Positions 42,553 through 51,165 of a stretch of DNA of 64,000 nt are shown piece after piece. The notes under the pieces were generated by a model that had not been told where the DNA came from, did not search any database, and saw only the letters and a list, made by a program, of their open reading frames with translations. This DNA is from Paramicrobacterium humi. Its GTDB lineage: Bacteria > Actinomycetota > Actinomycetes > Actinomycetales > Microbacteriaceae. The position numbers were made by a program, and so were the translations under genes. The number at the start of each line of letters is the position of its first letter. Positions within the stretch are counted from its first letter, which is position 1. The stretch covers positions 1,178,001 to 1,242,000 of the forward strand of contig NZ_FNRY01000001.1 of NCBI RefSeq assembly GCF_900105715.1, given 5' to 3'.

Positions 42553-43430
42553 TGAGCATCACCGCAGACATCGCGGGAGCGGCATCCGTCACCGTTCCGA
42601 CGCCACGCCGGAAGAAGCGCCGGTTCGAGCCGGTCGCCGGCCCGCTGCGAGTCGTGCTGCTGCTCGTCTACGGCATCCCGATTCTGTTCATCGTGCTCAC
42701 CTCGCTCAAGGACTCGAGCGCGGTCATCTCGTCGCAAGCGTCGTTCCTGTTCACTCCGACGCTTCACGCGTACGCGTCAGCGCTTACCGACGGCGGCCTG
42801 TTCGTCGCGATGCAGCAGTCGCTCGTCATCGCGGCGGGGACGACGGCGCTGACACTGCTCGTCGCCATTCCGGCGGGCTATGGGCTCGCGCGCGTCGACT
42901 CCCGCCTCACGACGATCGGCCTCGGTCTGCTCATCGTGCTGCAGATGGTGCCGCAGACGGCGAATGTCATCCCGCTCTACCAGATCTTCGGCTCGTGGGG
43001 TCTGCTCGACGACAACGTCGGTGTCATCATCGCCGACACCGCGATGCTCATTCCGTTCGCTGTGCTGCTGCTTCGCCCATTCTTCCGCGCCGTTCCCGAG
43101 GCGCTCGAGGAGGCGGCCTCGATCGACGGGGCGTCGACGATGCGCACGTTCTTCGCCGTCATGCTGCCGATCGCGCGCAACGGCATCGCGACGACGGGGA
43201 CCCTCGTGTTCCTGCTGTCATGGGGAGAGTTCCTCTATGCCGTGAACTTCTTCCTCTCGCCGGGCAATTACCCACTGAGCGCGCTGCTCGCCCAGCAGGT
43301 CTCTGCCTTCGGCATCGACTGGCCGGGACTCATGGCGCTCGCCGTGATCACCTCGGTTCCCATCCTGATCCTGTTCGCGTTTACCTACCGGCTGCTGCGT
43401 GAGGGACTCACGCTCGGCGCCGTGAAGTGA
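42552..43430 (+). CDS. Sugar ABC transporter permease (MalG/UgpE type)
   Basis: A 292-residue permease with six helices and EAA loop EEAASIDGASTMRTFFAVML. MalG-type features include the late GIDWPGLMALAVITSVPIL. ATG at 42552 overlaps the upstream stop (TGATG). With the previous gene it forms the translocation channel. Confidence 0.92.
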   Translation: MSITADIAGAASVTVPTPRRKKRRFEPVAGPLRVVLLLVYGIPILFIVLTSLKDSSAVISSQASFLFTPTLHAYASALTDGGLFVAMQQSLVIAAGTTALTLLVAIPAGYGLARVDSRLTTIGLGLLIVLQMVPQTANVIPLYQIFGSWGLLDDNVGVIIADTAMLIPFAVLLLRPFFRAVPEALEEAASIDGASTMRTFFAVMLPIARNGIATTGTLVFLLSWGEFLYAVNFFLSPGNYPLSALLAQQVSAFGIDWPGLMALAVITSVPILILFAFTYRLLREGLTLGAVK

Positions 43431-43488
43431 CCGCCCGCACTACGACCGCCGCCTTGCGGCATCCGACACCTGTCACGGGGAGACAACT

Positions 43489-45402
43489 ATGACCGTCCAC
43501 GCTATCGACGCCCGTATCGCTACGCCCGTCGCGCCCTCGACCGGCGCCCTGCGTCCGCTCGCCCTCACGGACGTGCGGATCGACGGGGGCTTCTGGGGCG
43601 GCATGCAGGAGTTGAACGCTCGCGCGATCATCGACAACTGCGAGGCCTGGATGGAGCGCGTCGGCTGGATCGGCAACTTTGACGCCGCCGTCGAGGGACG
43701 GCTGCCGGCTGACCGCACCGGCCGGGAGTTCGCCGACTCGGACGTGTACAAGCTGCTCGAGGCGATGGCGTGGGAGATCGGTCGGGCGGGGTCCGAGAAC
43801 CTCGATGCGCGGTTCCGCGCAATCGTCGCGCGCATCGCGCCCGTGCAGGAGGCGGACGGCTACCTCAACACGCACTTCGGTCGCCCTGGTCAGGCGCCGC
43901 GCTACTCCGATCTCGAGTGGGGCCATGAGCTGTACTGCTACGGGCACCTGCTGCAGGCGGCTGTCGCACGCGGTCGAACGCGCGGCGACGACGAGTTCGT
44001 CGAGCTCGCACGACGAGCTGCCGACCATGTCTGCGAGGTGTTCGGGCCCGAGGGAATCCTGCGCGTCGGCGGGCACCCCGAGATCGAGCTGGGCCTCGTG
44101 GAGTTCGGCCGCTACACGGGGCAGCGACGCTACATCGATCAGGCTGCCCTGTTCGTGGAACGACGCGGACACGGGACGCTGGCCGATATCGAGTTCGGAC
44201 GGAGCTATTTCCAAGACGACGTTCCGGTTCGCGATACGACGGTGTTCGCCGGTCACGCGGTGCGCGCCCTCTACTTGGCCGCTGGCGCCGTGGACGTTGC
44301 CGTCGAGACGGGGGATACGGGTCTCGCCGACGCTGTCGAGGCCGCATACGCTCGCACCGTCGCTCGGCGCACGTACCTCACGGGCGGAATGGGGTCGCAC
44401 CACGAGGGGGAGTCGTTCGGCGTCGACTTCGAGCTCCCGAGCGACCGCGCCTACTCCGAGACATGTGCCGGAATCGCGTCGGTCATGCTCAGCCACCGCC
44501 TTCTGCTGCAGACCGGTGACTCCCGATACGGAGACCTGATCGAGCGAACACTGTACAACGTCGTCGCGACCTCGCCGGCGGCCGATGGGTGCAGCTTCTA
44601 CTACACGAACACGCTGCACCAGCGGGTCCCCGGCACTGTTCCGCCGAACGACACGCCCAGCCCACGCGCCTCGTCGAGCCTGCGCGCTCCGTGGTTCGAG
44701 GTCTCCTGCTGCCCCACGAACGTCGCCCGCACGCTCGCGTCGCTCGGAGCTTACGTCGCGACGACGAGCGATGACGGCGTGCAACTGCACCAGTATGTGA
44801 ACGGATCGCTTGATGCGCACATCGACGCGGGGACGGTTCGGCTCCGCCTCGACACTGATTACCCCGTTCACGGCAGCATCCGAGTGGAGATCCTCGAGTC
44901 GCCGGACGCCGAGTGGGCGCTGAGCCTTCGCGTGCCGGCATGGGCGGAAGGGGCCACGCTCGCCGTCGGCGCCGACGCGGCCACAGCGGTCGAGACCGGG
45001 ACGGTGACAGTGCGACGCGCTTTCGCGGCAGGCGACGTCGTGCAGCTCGAGCTCCCGATGGCCGCGCGCTGGACGGAGCCCGACCCGCGCATCGATGCGC
45101 TGCGCGGCCAGCGCGCGGTCGAGCGCGGCCCACTCGTCATGTGCCTCGAGTCCATCGACGCCCCAGAACTCGACAACGTCGACGAGGCGCGCGTGACGGG
45201 CACGCTGCGCGATATCGAGGGGGCGGTGAGCGTGGGTCTGCGGCGCTTGGCGACACGCGACGGCGACTGGCCGTACTCGACCACCGCCGAGACGCGGCTC
45301 GGCGACGAAGAACTCGTGCCCCTCGTCCCCTACAACACGTGGGCGAACCGCGGACCGTCGACGATGCGCGTCTGGCTGCCCAGGGCAGAGCCCCGGGACT
45401 AG
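43489..45402 (+). CDS. GH127 beta-L-arabinofuranosidase
   Basis: A 637-residue glycoside hydrolase of family 127 (DUF1680). It carries the zinc/cysteine active-site set of this family: E324 and C326 in YSETCAGIA, and C407-C408 in SCCPTNVAR; the conserved TGGMGSHHEGESFG precedes them. The fold is an (alpha/alpha)6 barrel with beta sandwiches. No signal peptide, so it acts on imported oligosaccharides, removing beta-L-arabinofuranose. SD GGGGAG upstream. It closes the operon; the TAG stop shares CTAG with a convergent small gene. Confidence 0.92.
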   Translation: MTVHAIDARIATPVAPSTGALRPLALTDVRIDGGFWGGMQELNARAIIDNCEAWMERVGWIGNFDAAVEGRLPADRTGREFADSDVYKLLEAMAWEIGRAGSENLDARFRAIVARIAPVQEADGYLNTHFGRPGQAPRYSDLEWGHELYCYGHLLQAAVARGRTRGDDEFVELARRAADHVCEVFGPEGILRVGGHPEIELGLVEFGRYTGQRRYIDQAALFVERRGHGTLADIEFGRSYFQDDVPVRDTTVFAGHAVRALYLAAGAVDVAVETGDTGLADAVEAAYARTVARRTYLTGGMGSHHEGESFGVDFELPSDRAYSETCAGIASVMLSHRLLLQTGDSRYGDLIERTLYNVVATSPAADGCSFYYTNTLHQRVPGTVPPNDTPSPRASSSLRAPWFEVSCCPTNVARTLASLGAYVATTSDDGVQLHQYVNGSLDAHIDAGTVRLRLDTDYPVHGSIRVEILESPDAEWALSLRVPAWAEGATLAVGADAATAVETGTVTVRRAFAAGDVVQLELPMAARWTEPDPRIDALRGQRAVERGPLVMCLESIDAPELDNVDEARVTGTLRDIEGAVSVGLRRLATRDGDWPYSTTAETRLGDEELVPLVPYNTWANRGPSTMRVWLPRAEPRD

Positions 45403-45542
45403 TGTTTCTTCGTGTGCACGGCGTCGAGCACGTCGCTGTGCGCTCGCTCGTCGGCCTTCGCCTTCTTGTCGGCCCGCTTCTCTTTGAGCGTTCGCACGGG
45501 CGCGGTCTTCTGGCCGTGCTTCTTCGAGAACTTGTCAGACAT
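45399..45542 (-). CDS. Small basic conserved protein
   Basis: A 47-residue lysine-rich protein (SDKFSKKHGQKTAPVRTLKE, later KADERAHSDVLDAVHTKKH). GGGAG precedes the ATG at 45542. I recall similar short basic proteins in Microbacteriaceae but no function. The stop overlaps the GH127 stop on the other strand. Confidence 0.6.
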   Translation of the reverse strand: MSDKFSKKHGQKTAPVRTLKEKRADKKAKADERAHSDVLDAVHTKKH

Positions 45543-45652
45543 GGTCAGCTCCCTTGAGACCGTGAGCCACAACGGCTCCGTTCTGCCAACGATACGCTCG
45601 GCGGCGCGCCCCGGCACCGAACAATTGCGGCAGCCGGCCTGGCGGCATCCGC

Positions 45653-46561
45653 TCAGAACTCGAGGGAGGCCTCGTCGCTCACCGAGAGCGACAGCACAGC
45701 CGTCTCGATCTCATCGTGGCTCTCGATCTCACGCTCGATGCGCCGCAGCTCGACCGCGACCTGCTCTTCGTTGTCGTTTCCGGCGAGATCCACTTCGGCG
45801 ACGAGGAACAGCCGGCGCGGGCCGATGAACTCGAGGTGCAGGTAGGTGAGGCGTTCGATGTCAGGATGCTGCAGAAGCGACTGCCCCACACGACGACGCA
45901 GGTCGCGCGATGAGGTCGCGCCGACGAGGAAGTGCCGGTTCCGGTCGATGAGGAACAGCGCGATGATGCCGAGCAGCACGCCGATGGCGATGGAGCCGAC
46001 GGCGTCCCACACGGCGTCTCCGGTGATCTGGTGCACGGCGATTCCCGCGGCGGCGAGGATGAGGCCCGCGAGGGCGGCCGAGTCCTCGGCGAAGACCGCG
46101 CGCAGCGTCGTGTCGGAGCTGTTGAGCACGATGTTCGCGGCCGAGGTCTGCGTCTCGCGAGCGCGACGGCGAACTTGAATCAGCGCCTGCGTGAACGAGA
46201 TGCCCTCGAGAACGAACGCGATGGCGAGAACGATGTAGGCGATGAGCGGCGACTCCACCGGGGCGGGATTGGTGAGCTCCTGCACGCCGTGCATGACCGA
46301 CACGACGGCGCCCGCCGTGAAGATGCCGACCGCCGCGAACAGCGACCACACGTACGCTTCGCGCCCGTAGCCGAGCGGATGCCGCGGATCCTTCGGCCGT
46401 GCCGAGCGCTTGTCGGCGATGATGAGGAACACCTCGTTGCCGGCATCCGCCCACGAGTGCGCCGCCTCGGCGACCATCGACGCGGAGCCCGTGATGAACG
46501 CGGCGATCGACTTGGCGATAGCGACGAGCACGTTGGCGCAGAACGCGATGATGACGGTCAC
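45653..46561 (-). CDS. Cation diffusion facilitator (CDF) transporter
   Basis: A 302-residue CDF protein. Six membrane helices, with metal-site residues in SMVAEAAHSWADAGNE (helix 2; H and D of the usual H-x3-D) and SSDTTLRAVFAEDSAALAG (helix 5). The C-terminal cytosolic domain is present and ends with a beta strand (TAVLSLSVSDE). It should exchange Zn2+, Mn2+ or Fe2+ for protons. It may start upstream at 46561 with ATG; a histidine-rich loop is absent. Confidence 0.9.
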   Translation of the reverse strand: MTVIIAFCANVLVAIAKSIAAFITGSASMVAEAAHSWADAGNEVFLIIADKRSARPKDPRHPLGYGREAYVWSLFAAVGIFTAGAVVSVMHGVQELTNPAPVESPLIAYIVLAIAFVLEGISFTQALIQVRRRARETQTSAANIVLNSSDTTLRAVFAEDSAALAGLILAAAGIAVHQITGDAVWDAVGSIAIGVLLGIIALFLIDRNRHFLVGATSSRDLRRRVGQSLLQHPDIERLTYLHLEFIGPRRLFLVAEVDLAGNDNEEQVAVELRRIEREIESHDEIETAVLSLSVSDEASLEF

Positions 46562-46639
46562 GGCGGCCTCCTTCGTGCGTGACAGACTACGCCGGGGCCG
46601 GATGCCGCCGCGCCGGGTTGCGCGCGACGCTCTCGTGCG

Positions 46640-47248
46640 TCAGGCTTCGTGCTCGCCCGGCGCGGTTGCCGCCTTGCCGGCGTGCAGGTGGGCGCGCTCC
46701 CCGTCGCGGTCGAAGATTGTGAGGATCTCGAGCGGCCCGCCGTGCGCCGAGATCGCGTGCGGGACCATCGTCGAGAACGACGCGGCGTCTCCGGTCTCGA
46801 CGAGGATCGTGCGCTCGCCGAGACGCAGGCGCGCCGTGCCCGAGAGCACGGTGAACCACTCGTGGCCCGGGTGCACCCCGAGCCCGCGGGTCGCGTCGTC
46901 GGGCTGCGGAGTGAGACGCATCTTCGCGACGGTCGTGCCGTTCGCGGTCGGCTCGCGCGTGAGAAGCCACGTCGTGCGGCCCGCGGCGTGCTGCGGTTCG
47001 GGCCGGATCACGACGTCGTCATCGCCCTCCGCCGACTCGACGAGCTGATCGATGCTCGTGTCCAGTGCCCGGGCGATCGGCACGAGCTGGTCGAGCGCGA
47101 TGCGCCGGTGGCCCGTCTCGATGCGGCTGAGCGTCGAGGGGCTGAGGAAGCACCGCTCGGCGAGCGTGTCGAGCGACCAGCCCTTCGAGAGACGCAGCCC
47201 CCGGATGCGCTGGCGGATGACGGCATCCAGATCGGGTTCTTGCTTCAT
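46640..47248 (-). CDS. XRE-family regulator with cupin domain
   Basis: A 202-residue regulator: helix-turn-helix (DTLAERCFLSPSTLSRIETG, about 25-50) and C-terminal cupin (GVHPGHEWFTVLSGTARLRL, SFSTMVPHAISAHG). ATG at 47248 follows TAGACT by 7 nt on the minus strand, so a leaderless message is likely. It is divergent from the methyltransferase/reductase genes with a palindrome between; it probably controls them and itself. Confidence 0.88.
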   Translation of the reverse strand: MKQEPDLDAVIRQRIRGLRLSKGWSLDTLAERCFLSPSTLSRIETGHRRIALDQLVPIARALDTSIDQLVESAEGDDDVVIRPEPQHAAGRTTWLLTREPTANGTTVAKMRLTPQPDDATRGLGVHPGHEWFTVLSGTARLRLGERTILVETGDAASFSTMVPHAISAHGGPLEILTIFDRDGERAHLHAGKAATAPGEHEA

Positions 47249-47260
47249 ACGCAAGAGTCT

Positions 47261-47275
47261 ATGCTTTTAAAGCAT
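47261..47275. promoter_or_regulatory. 15-bp palindrome, operator candidate
   Basis: ATGCTTT-T-AAAGCAT, a perfect repeat between the XRE/cupin regulator and the methyltransferase; it abuts the regulator's TAGACT -10 box (47261-47256) and lies 9 nt before the TACCAT box of the other gene. Confidence 0.65.
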
Positions 47276-47296
47276 GCTCCGTCTACCATGGAGCGC

Positions 47297-48136
47297 ATGC
47301 CCCACCATCGTTCGCACCTCCGCTCGCAAGCCGCCGACCACGCGCACGAGCACGCTCGCCCCGAGGCTCTCGCCGACCTGCTCGATCGCGACGCCGCCCT
47401 GCTCGGCGGCTACCTCGGCGACGCCACCGGCTGGATCCAGGCCGAGTCCGCACGCGAGCCCGAGCGCATCGTGGACCTCGGCGCGGGCACCGGCTCCGGC
47501 GGCGTCGCGCTCGCCGAACGCTTCGAGCGCGCGACCGTCGTGGCCGTCGATCGCTCTGCCGCGATGCTCGAGCGTGTGCGCGCCTCGGCCGCCGAGCACA
47601 ATGTGGCCGCGCGGGTTGGGACGGTGCAGGCCGACCTCGATGAGGCATGGCCGGATGCCGCGAGCGGCGCGGACCTCGTGTGGGCCTCGTCCTCGCTGCA
47701 CGAAGTCGGCGACCCCGATCGCGTGCTCGCCGACGCACATTCGGCGCTTCGACCCGGCGGCCTCCTCGCCGTCATCGAGATGGATGGGCTTCCGCGATTC
47801 CTCACCGGCGACCCTGAGGCCGCCGCGCTCGAGACGCGGTGCCACGCCTCCCTCGCCGACGCGGGCTGGAACGCCTACCCCGACTGGGCGCCGCACGTGC
47901 GGCAGGCAGGGTTCGCAGACGTGCGTGAGCGCCGATTCGGCGCCCAAGCGGCATCCGTCGATGTTCTCGACTACGCTCGCGCGACCCTCACGCACATTCG
48001 CACCTCAGCCGCCGTTCAGCTCTCCGCCGAGGACCGGACCGCGCTCGACGCGCTGCTCGGCAACGAGGCGGAGCTGGCGCGCGTCGCCACGCGCGTGCGC
48101 GGAGCCCGCGTCGCCTGGCTCGCCCGCCGCCGCTAG
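47297..48136 (+). CDS. Class I SAM-dependent methyltransferase
   Basis: About 279 residues. Motif I is IVDLGAGTGSGGVALAERF; motif II region is VVAVDRSAAML; the SSSLHEVGDPDRVL block is of the Methyltransf_25/12 type. The histidine-rich N-terminus (PHHRSHLRSQAADHAHEHA) is unusual and could bind metal. ATG at 47297 is 7 nt after TACCAT, leaderless; ATG at 47288 is an alternative. The disulfide reductase gene follows 30 nt later, probably in the same operon. Confidence 0.88.
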   Translation: MPHHRSHLRSQAADHAHEHARPEALADLLDRDAALLGGYLGDATGWIQAESAREPERIVDLGAGTGSGGVALAERFERATVVAVDRSAAMLERVRASAAEHNVAARVGTVQADLDEAWPDAASGADLVWASSSLHEVGDPDRVLADAHSALRPGGLLAVIEMDGLPRFLTGDPEAAALETRCHASLADAGWNAYPDWAPHVRQAGFADVRERRFGAQAASVDVLDYARATLTHIRTSAAVQLSAEDRTALDALLGNEAELARVATRVRGARVAWLARRR

Positions 48137-48166
48137 TCGTCACCCAATCTCCGAAGGAGAACACCG

Positions 48167-49105
48167 ATGAACACAACGCACGACGTCGTCATCGTCGGCG
48201 GATCCGCTGCCGGACTCAGCGCTGCCGTCACCCTCGCCCGCTCCCTCCGCTCCGTCGTCGTCATCGACGGCGGACAGCCGCGCAACGCTCCCGCCGAGGG
48301 CGCCCACAATCTGCTCGGCCACGAGGGCATCACTCCGTCCGAGCTCCTCGGCACCGGGCGACGCGAGGCCGAAGGCTACGGCGCCGCGATCATCGACGAC
48401 ACGGTCACGACCGCTCGGCGAACCGACCGCGGATTCGAACTCGATCTCGCCTCGGGTGGGACAGTGAGCGGGCGCAGGCTTCTGCTCGCGACGGGACTCG
48501 TCGACGAGCTGCCGGATGTGCCGGGCGTTCGACAGTTCTGGGGATCGAGCGTGCTGCACTGCCCGTTCTGCCACGGCTGGGAGGTGCGCGGGCAGCGCAT
48601 CGGCATCCTCAGCGGCGGCCCCCGGAGCCTGCACCAGACGATGCTGTTCCGGCAGCTGAGCGAACACGTGACGTACTTCGTGAACGAGACGGAGGAACCG
48701 GACGACGCGGGCTGGGAGACGCTCGCCGCTCTCGGCGTGCCCGTCGTCACCGGTCGCGTCGCCCGATTGCGCGGCGAGGACCGTGGCGTGCGCGCCGTCG
48801 TTCTCGAGGACGGACACGAATTCGCGGTGGACGCGGTCGCCGTCGCACCTCGTTTCATGGCGCGAACCGAGCTGTTCGAGCAGCTCGGCGGGCAGCCGAG
48901 CGAGCATCCGATGGGAGGCCGCTACATCCCGACCGAGCAGGGCGGCCGCACGAGCGTCGACGGCGTCTGGGCGGCGGGAAACGCCGCCGACGTCGGGGCT
49001 GTCCTCGGCGCCTCAGCGGCGTCCGGGGTCGTCGCGGCCGGGGCCCTGCATGCCGATCTCCTGCAGGAGGACCTCGCCGCCGCGATCGCCGCGCGAGCCG
49101 CTTGA
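48167..49105 (+). CDS. NAD(P)/FAD-dependent oxidoreductase, thioredoxin-reductase-like
   Basis: A 312-residue flavoprotein. FAD motif VVIVGGSAAGLSAA (7-20), redox-active C132-P-F-C135 (thioredoxin-reductase CxxC), GILSGGP for NADPH, and WAAGNAADVGAVLGASAASG near the end. AAGGAG upstream of the ATG. It sits with the methyltransferase and the XRE/cupin regulator, a trio often seen together; role may be redox or metalloid stress, not proven. Confidence 0.9.
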   Translation: MNTTHDVVIVGGSAAGLSAAVTLARSLRSVVVIDGGQPRNAPAEGAHNLLGHEGITPSELLGTGRREAEGYGAAIIDDTVTTARRTDRGFELDLASGGTVSGRRLLLATGLVDELPDVPGVRQFWGSSVLHCPFCHGWEVRGQRIGILSGGPRSLHQTMLFRQLSEHVTYFVNETEEPDDAGWETLAALGVPVVTGRVARLRGEDRGVRAVVLEDGHEFAVDAVAVAPRFMARTELFEQLGGQPSEHPMGGRYIPTEQGGRTSVDGVWAAGNAADVGAVLGASAASGVVAAGALHADLLQEDLAAAIAARAA

Positions 49106-49109
49106 GCGC

Positions 49110-49526
49110 TCAGTGCAGGCTCTGCAGCAGGGCGAGAAGCGCCATGCCGTAGGACTCGGCCGGGTCCTCGCTCACGAAGCTCGCTGTATCGCCGTCGACG
49201 GACACGGTGACGACGTAGTCGACGCCGAGGGTGGCATCCTGTCGCTCGAGCGAGACGAACGAGGGCCCCAGCAGGTCGCGCAGCTGGTCTTCGCGCGGGA
49301 GCCAGACGGCGTCGTCGATAGCGACGGAGTCGAGCGCCCACTCGGTCGTGCCGTTGAAGCCCAGAATCGTTCCGGTCGGGTAGTGGTGCGCCTCGATCGT
49401 CATGTCGCTCACGGTGAAGACGTCGCCCTCGAACTCGGCGCCGTCGACTTGGAAGGCGTCGCCCGAGACGGGTGTCCAGCGCAGCCCCGCACCGTGAAGC
49501 CGGCGCGCGAGAGGGGTGGAGATCAT
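49110..49526 (-). CDS. Conserved actinobacterial protein, sometimes mislabelled pilus-assembly CpaE
   Basis: A 138-residue soluble protein. The block GFNGTTEWALDSV followed by WLPREDQLRDLLGPSF and the late AESYGMALLALL is characteristic of a small family that automatic annotation often names CpaE; no P-loop is present, so that name is not supported. ATG at 49526. Function unknown. Confidence 0.7.
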   Translation of the reverse strand: MISTPLARRLHGAGLRWTPVSGDAFQVDGAEFEGDVFTVSDMTIEAHHYPTGTILGFNGTTEWALDSVAIDDAVWLPREDQLRDLLGPSFVSLERQDATLGVDYVVTVSVDGDTASFVSEDPAESYGMALLALLQSLH

Positions 49527-49712
49527 GCGTGCGGCGTGCCGATCGTGTCGGCGGCCGCGCAGCCGAGCGCGTCTCGCGCCGCTGCCAGGATGATGTGCAT
49601 GCGGCACACCCTAGTCGCCGTCACGGACCGTGTGAACCCTGGAGGGCGGCCGGAACTCGCGGCCGCGCGTGCCGTTGCCGGCAATGTCGGAGGCTCGTCT
49701 TAACCTCGTGGC

Positions 49713-49895
49713 ATGGACATCATGAACTGCCCCGAATGCGGCGAGGTGACGGTTCGCGCCGGGCTCGCCTACTGGCCCGGGTTCGACGAGCCTGTCATGG
49801 TCATCGAATGCTCCGACGAGTCGTGCGGCTGGATCGCCATCGACGACGAGAGCGCGTTCGTCGTGACCGGACGCGCCGCCGCCTCGGCCGCCTGA
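49713..49895 (+). CDS. Small zinc-ribbon-like protein
   Basis: A 60-residue protein with two cysteine pairs, C6-P-E-C9 and C33-x4-C38 (ECSDESCGW), likely binding one Zn2+. TAACCT lies 6 nt before the ATG at 49713, consistent with leaderless translation; ATG 49722 would also retain the ribbon. No known partner. Confidence 0.6.
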   Translation: MDIMNCPECGEVTVRAGLAYWPGFDEPVMVIECSDESCGWIAIDDESAFVVTGRAAASAA

Positions 49896-49981
49896 GCGAT
49901 TCGAATCGGATCCCGCTAGCGTCTCGCGGCGGCATCCGCAACGCCCTGACGCGCGAGCGGCCCCGCGCCTAGCGTCGCGGT

Positions 49982-50239
49982 ATGACGAACAGCGACTACG
50001 ACAAGACACACGCCGACGCGACCCCGGGCCATGGCCTGACCGACGAGGAGCAGGAGGCGAAGGACACGGCCTACAGCCCCTCGAGTGAGGACGAGACCGA
50101 GCAGAAGCAGCGCGATCCCGTGCCCGACACCGTCGACGACGACGTGGATCAGAACGTCGAGGTCGCGCCGGGAACGGGCGGCCCCGACGACCAGGGCGAC
50201 GTGGACGTCGACCCCGACGAGATCAACCTGCCGACGTAG
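49982..50239 (+). CDS. Acidic disordered protein
   Basis: An 85-residue Asp/Glu-rich protein with almost no hydrophobic residues (DDDVDQNVEVAPGTGGPDDQ and similar). It lies just upstream of the second Hsp20 gene, and a similar acidic protein is at 51166. These may be stress-related, but nothing in the sequence gives a function. Confidence 0.55.
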   Translation: MTNSDYDKTHADATPGHGLTDEEQEAKDTAYSPSSEDETEQKQRDPVPDTVDDDVDQNVEVAPGTGGPDDQGDVDVDPDEINLPT

Positions 50240-50360
50240 CGGAGCCGTGGGCACACTTCGCCGAAGCTTAAAGGAAGCTAAAAATTCGGAGCACCCCTCC
50301 TCGCGAGAGCTACCTTAGTCGTGAGTCATAGTCATAGGACGATGAAAGGGGATGTTCACA

Positions 50361-50792
50361 ATGGCTATGTCATACGATCCTTTCAGCGAGCTGGATCGCC
50401 TCACCGGCAATCTTCTGCAGTTGCGCCCAGGACCCCGCTTCATGCCGGTCGACCTGTACCGAGAGAACGGGCAGTACGTGCTCAGCGCCGACATGCCCGG
50501 CATCGACCCGGGCAGTGTCGATGTCGACGTCGACGGGCAGCTGCTGACCCTTCGGGCAGAGCGTACGGCGGCGGCACACGAAGGCGCGAAGTGGCTCGCG
50601 CAAGAGCGGCCGCACGGCACCTACTTGCGGCAGTTCAGCCTCGGCGAGGGCGTCGACGCGCAGCAGATCAGCGCGCACTACGACAACGGCGTACTGAGCG
50701 TCATCATCCCGATCAGCGAGAAGGCCAAGCCGCGCAAGATCGAGGTCCTCTCCGGCGCGCCCGCCAACGGGCAGTCCTCGATCACCATGTGA
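50361..50792 (+). CDS. Small heat-shock protein (Hsp20), second copy
   Basis: A 143-residue Hsp20 closely similar to that at 4153 (both have DPF near the N-terminus, VLSADxPGIDPGSV and KAKPRKI near the end). The alpha-crystallin domain is about 30-130 with NGVLSVIIP. ATG at 50361 has AAAGGGG 9 nt upstream; ATG 50352 overlaps it. The promoter region lacks intact CIRCE and HAIR, so regulation differs from the first copy. Confidence 0.95.
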   Translation: MAMSYDPFSELDRLTGNLLQLRPGPRFMPVDLYRENGQYVLSADMPGIDPGSVDVDVDGQLLTLRAERTAAAHEGAKWLAQERPHGTYLRQFSLGEGVDAQQISAHYDNGVLSVIIPISEKAKPRKIEVLSGAPANGQSSITM

Positions 50793-50825
50793 CCCGACTC
50801 TCGCTTGCCCGAGGAGTGATGCAGC

Positions 50826-51080
50826 GTGAACCCCGCCGTGGCCGAACGGCCGGACACCATCGATGAACGGTTCTGGGACCTGATTCTGAACGACCAGGAC
50901 CTCGTCGACCTTGCCTTCGAGATGATCGTCGGCGAGCGTCGCCCCTCCGGCGCGCCCGTGGGCCCTTGGCCGGGCGGGGAGGCTCGACGCGTCGCGGACG
51001 CATCGAGTTCTCGCAGCGTGGGAGGAGGTCCGCCTCGTCGCACGCCGACCTGGGCGCGGTCTCCTCCGCGGGCGCTCTGA
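50826..51080 (+). CDS. Short hypothetical protein downstream of Hsp20
   Basis: An 84-residue frame from GTG 50826, with AGGAG nearby. Residues 12-40 (TIDERFWDLILNDQDLVDLA, then FEMIVGE) look like a real conserved helix pair seen in small actinobacterial proteins, followed by a Pro/Arg/Ser-rich tail. The second half may be frameshifted relative to an ancestral protein. It ends before a strong hairpin. Confidence 0.45.
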   Translation: MNPAVAERPDTIDERFWDLILNDQDLVDLAFEMIVGERRPSGAPVGPWPGGEARRVADASSSRSVGGGPPRRTPTWARSPPRAL

Positions 51081-51115
51081 ACCCGGGCGAACCGTCAGTT
51101 CGCCAACGATACAGA

Positions 51116-51148
51116 AGAGCGGATGCTGCTTCGCGCAGCATCCGCTCT
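51116..51148. terminator. 14-bp perfect hairpin terminator
   Basis: AGAGCGGATGCTGC (51116-51129) and its exact complement (51135-51148) around loop ttcgc. It lies between two convergent genes and could stop transcription from both sides. It lacks a T-run, but such hairpins are usual in this group. Confidence 0.8.
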
Positions 51149-51165
51149 CCCTTCGAGCGCGCCGC

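Noticed and set aside
50314-50345. HAIR element before the second Hsp20
   Set aside because: CTTAGTC and repeats of AGTCATAG resemble it only loosely; no inverted ACTCAAG half is present.
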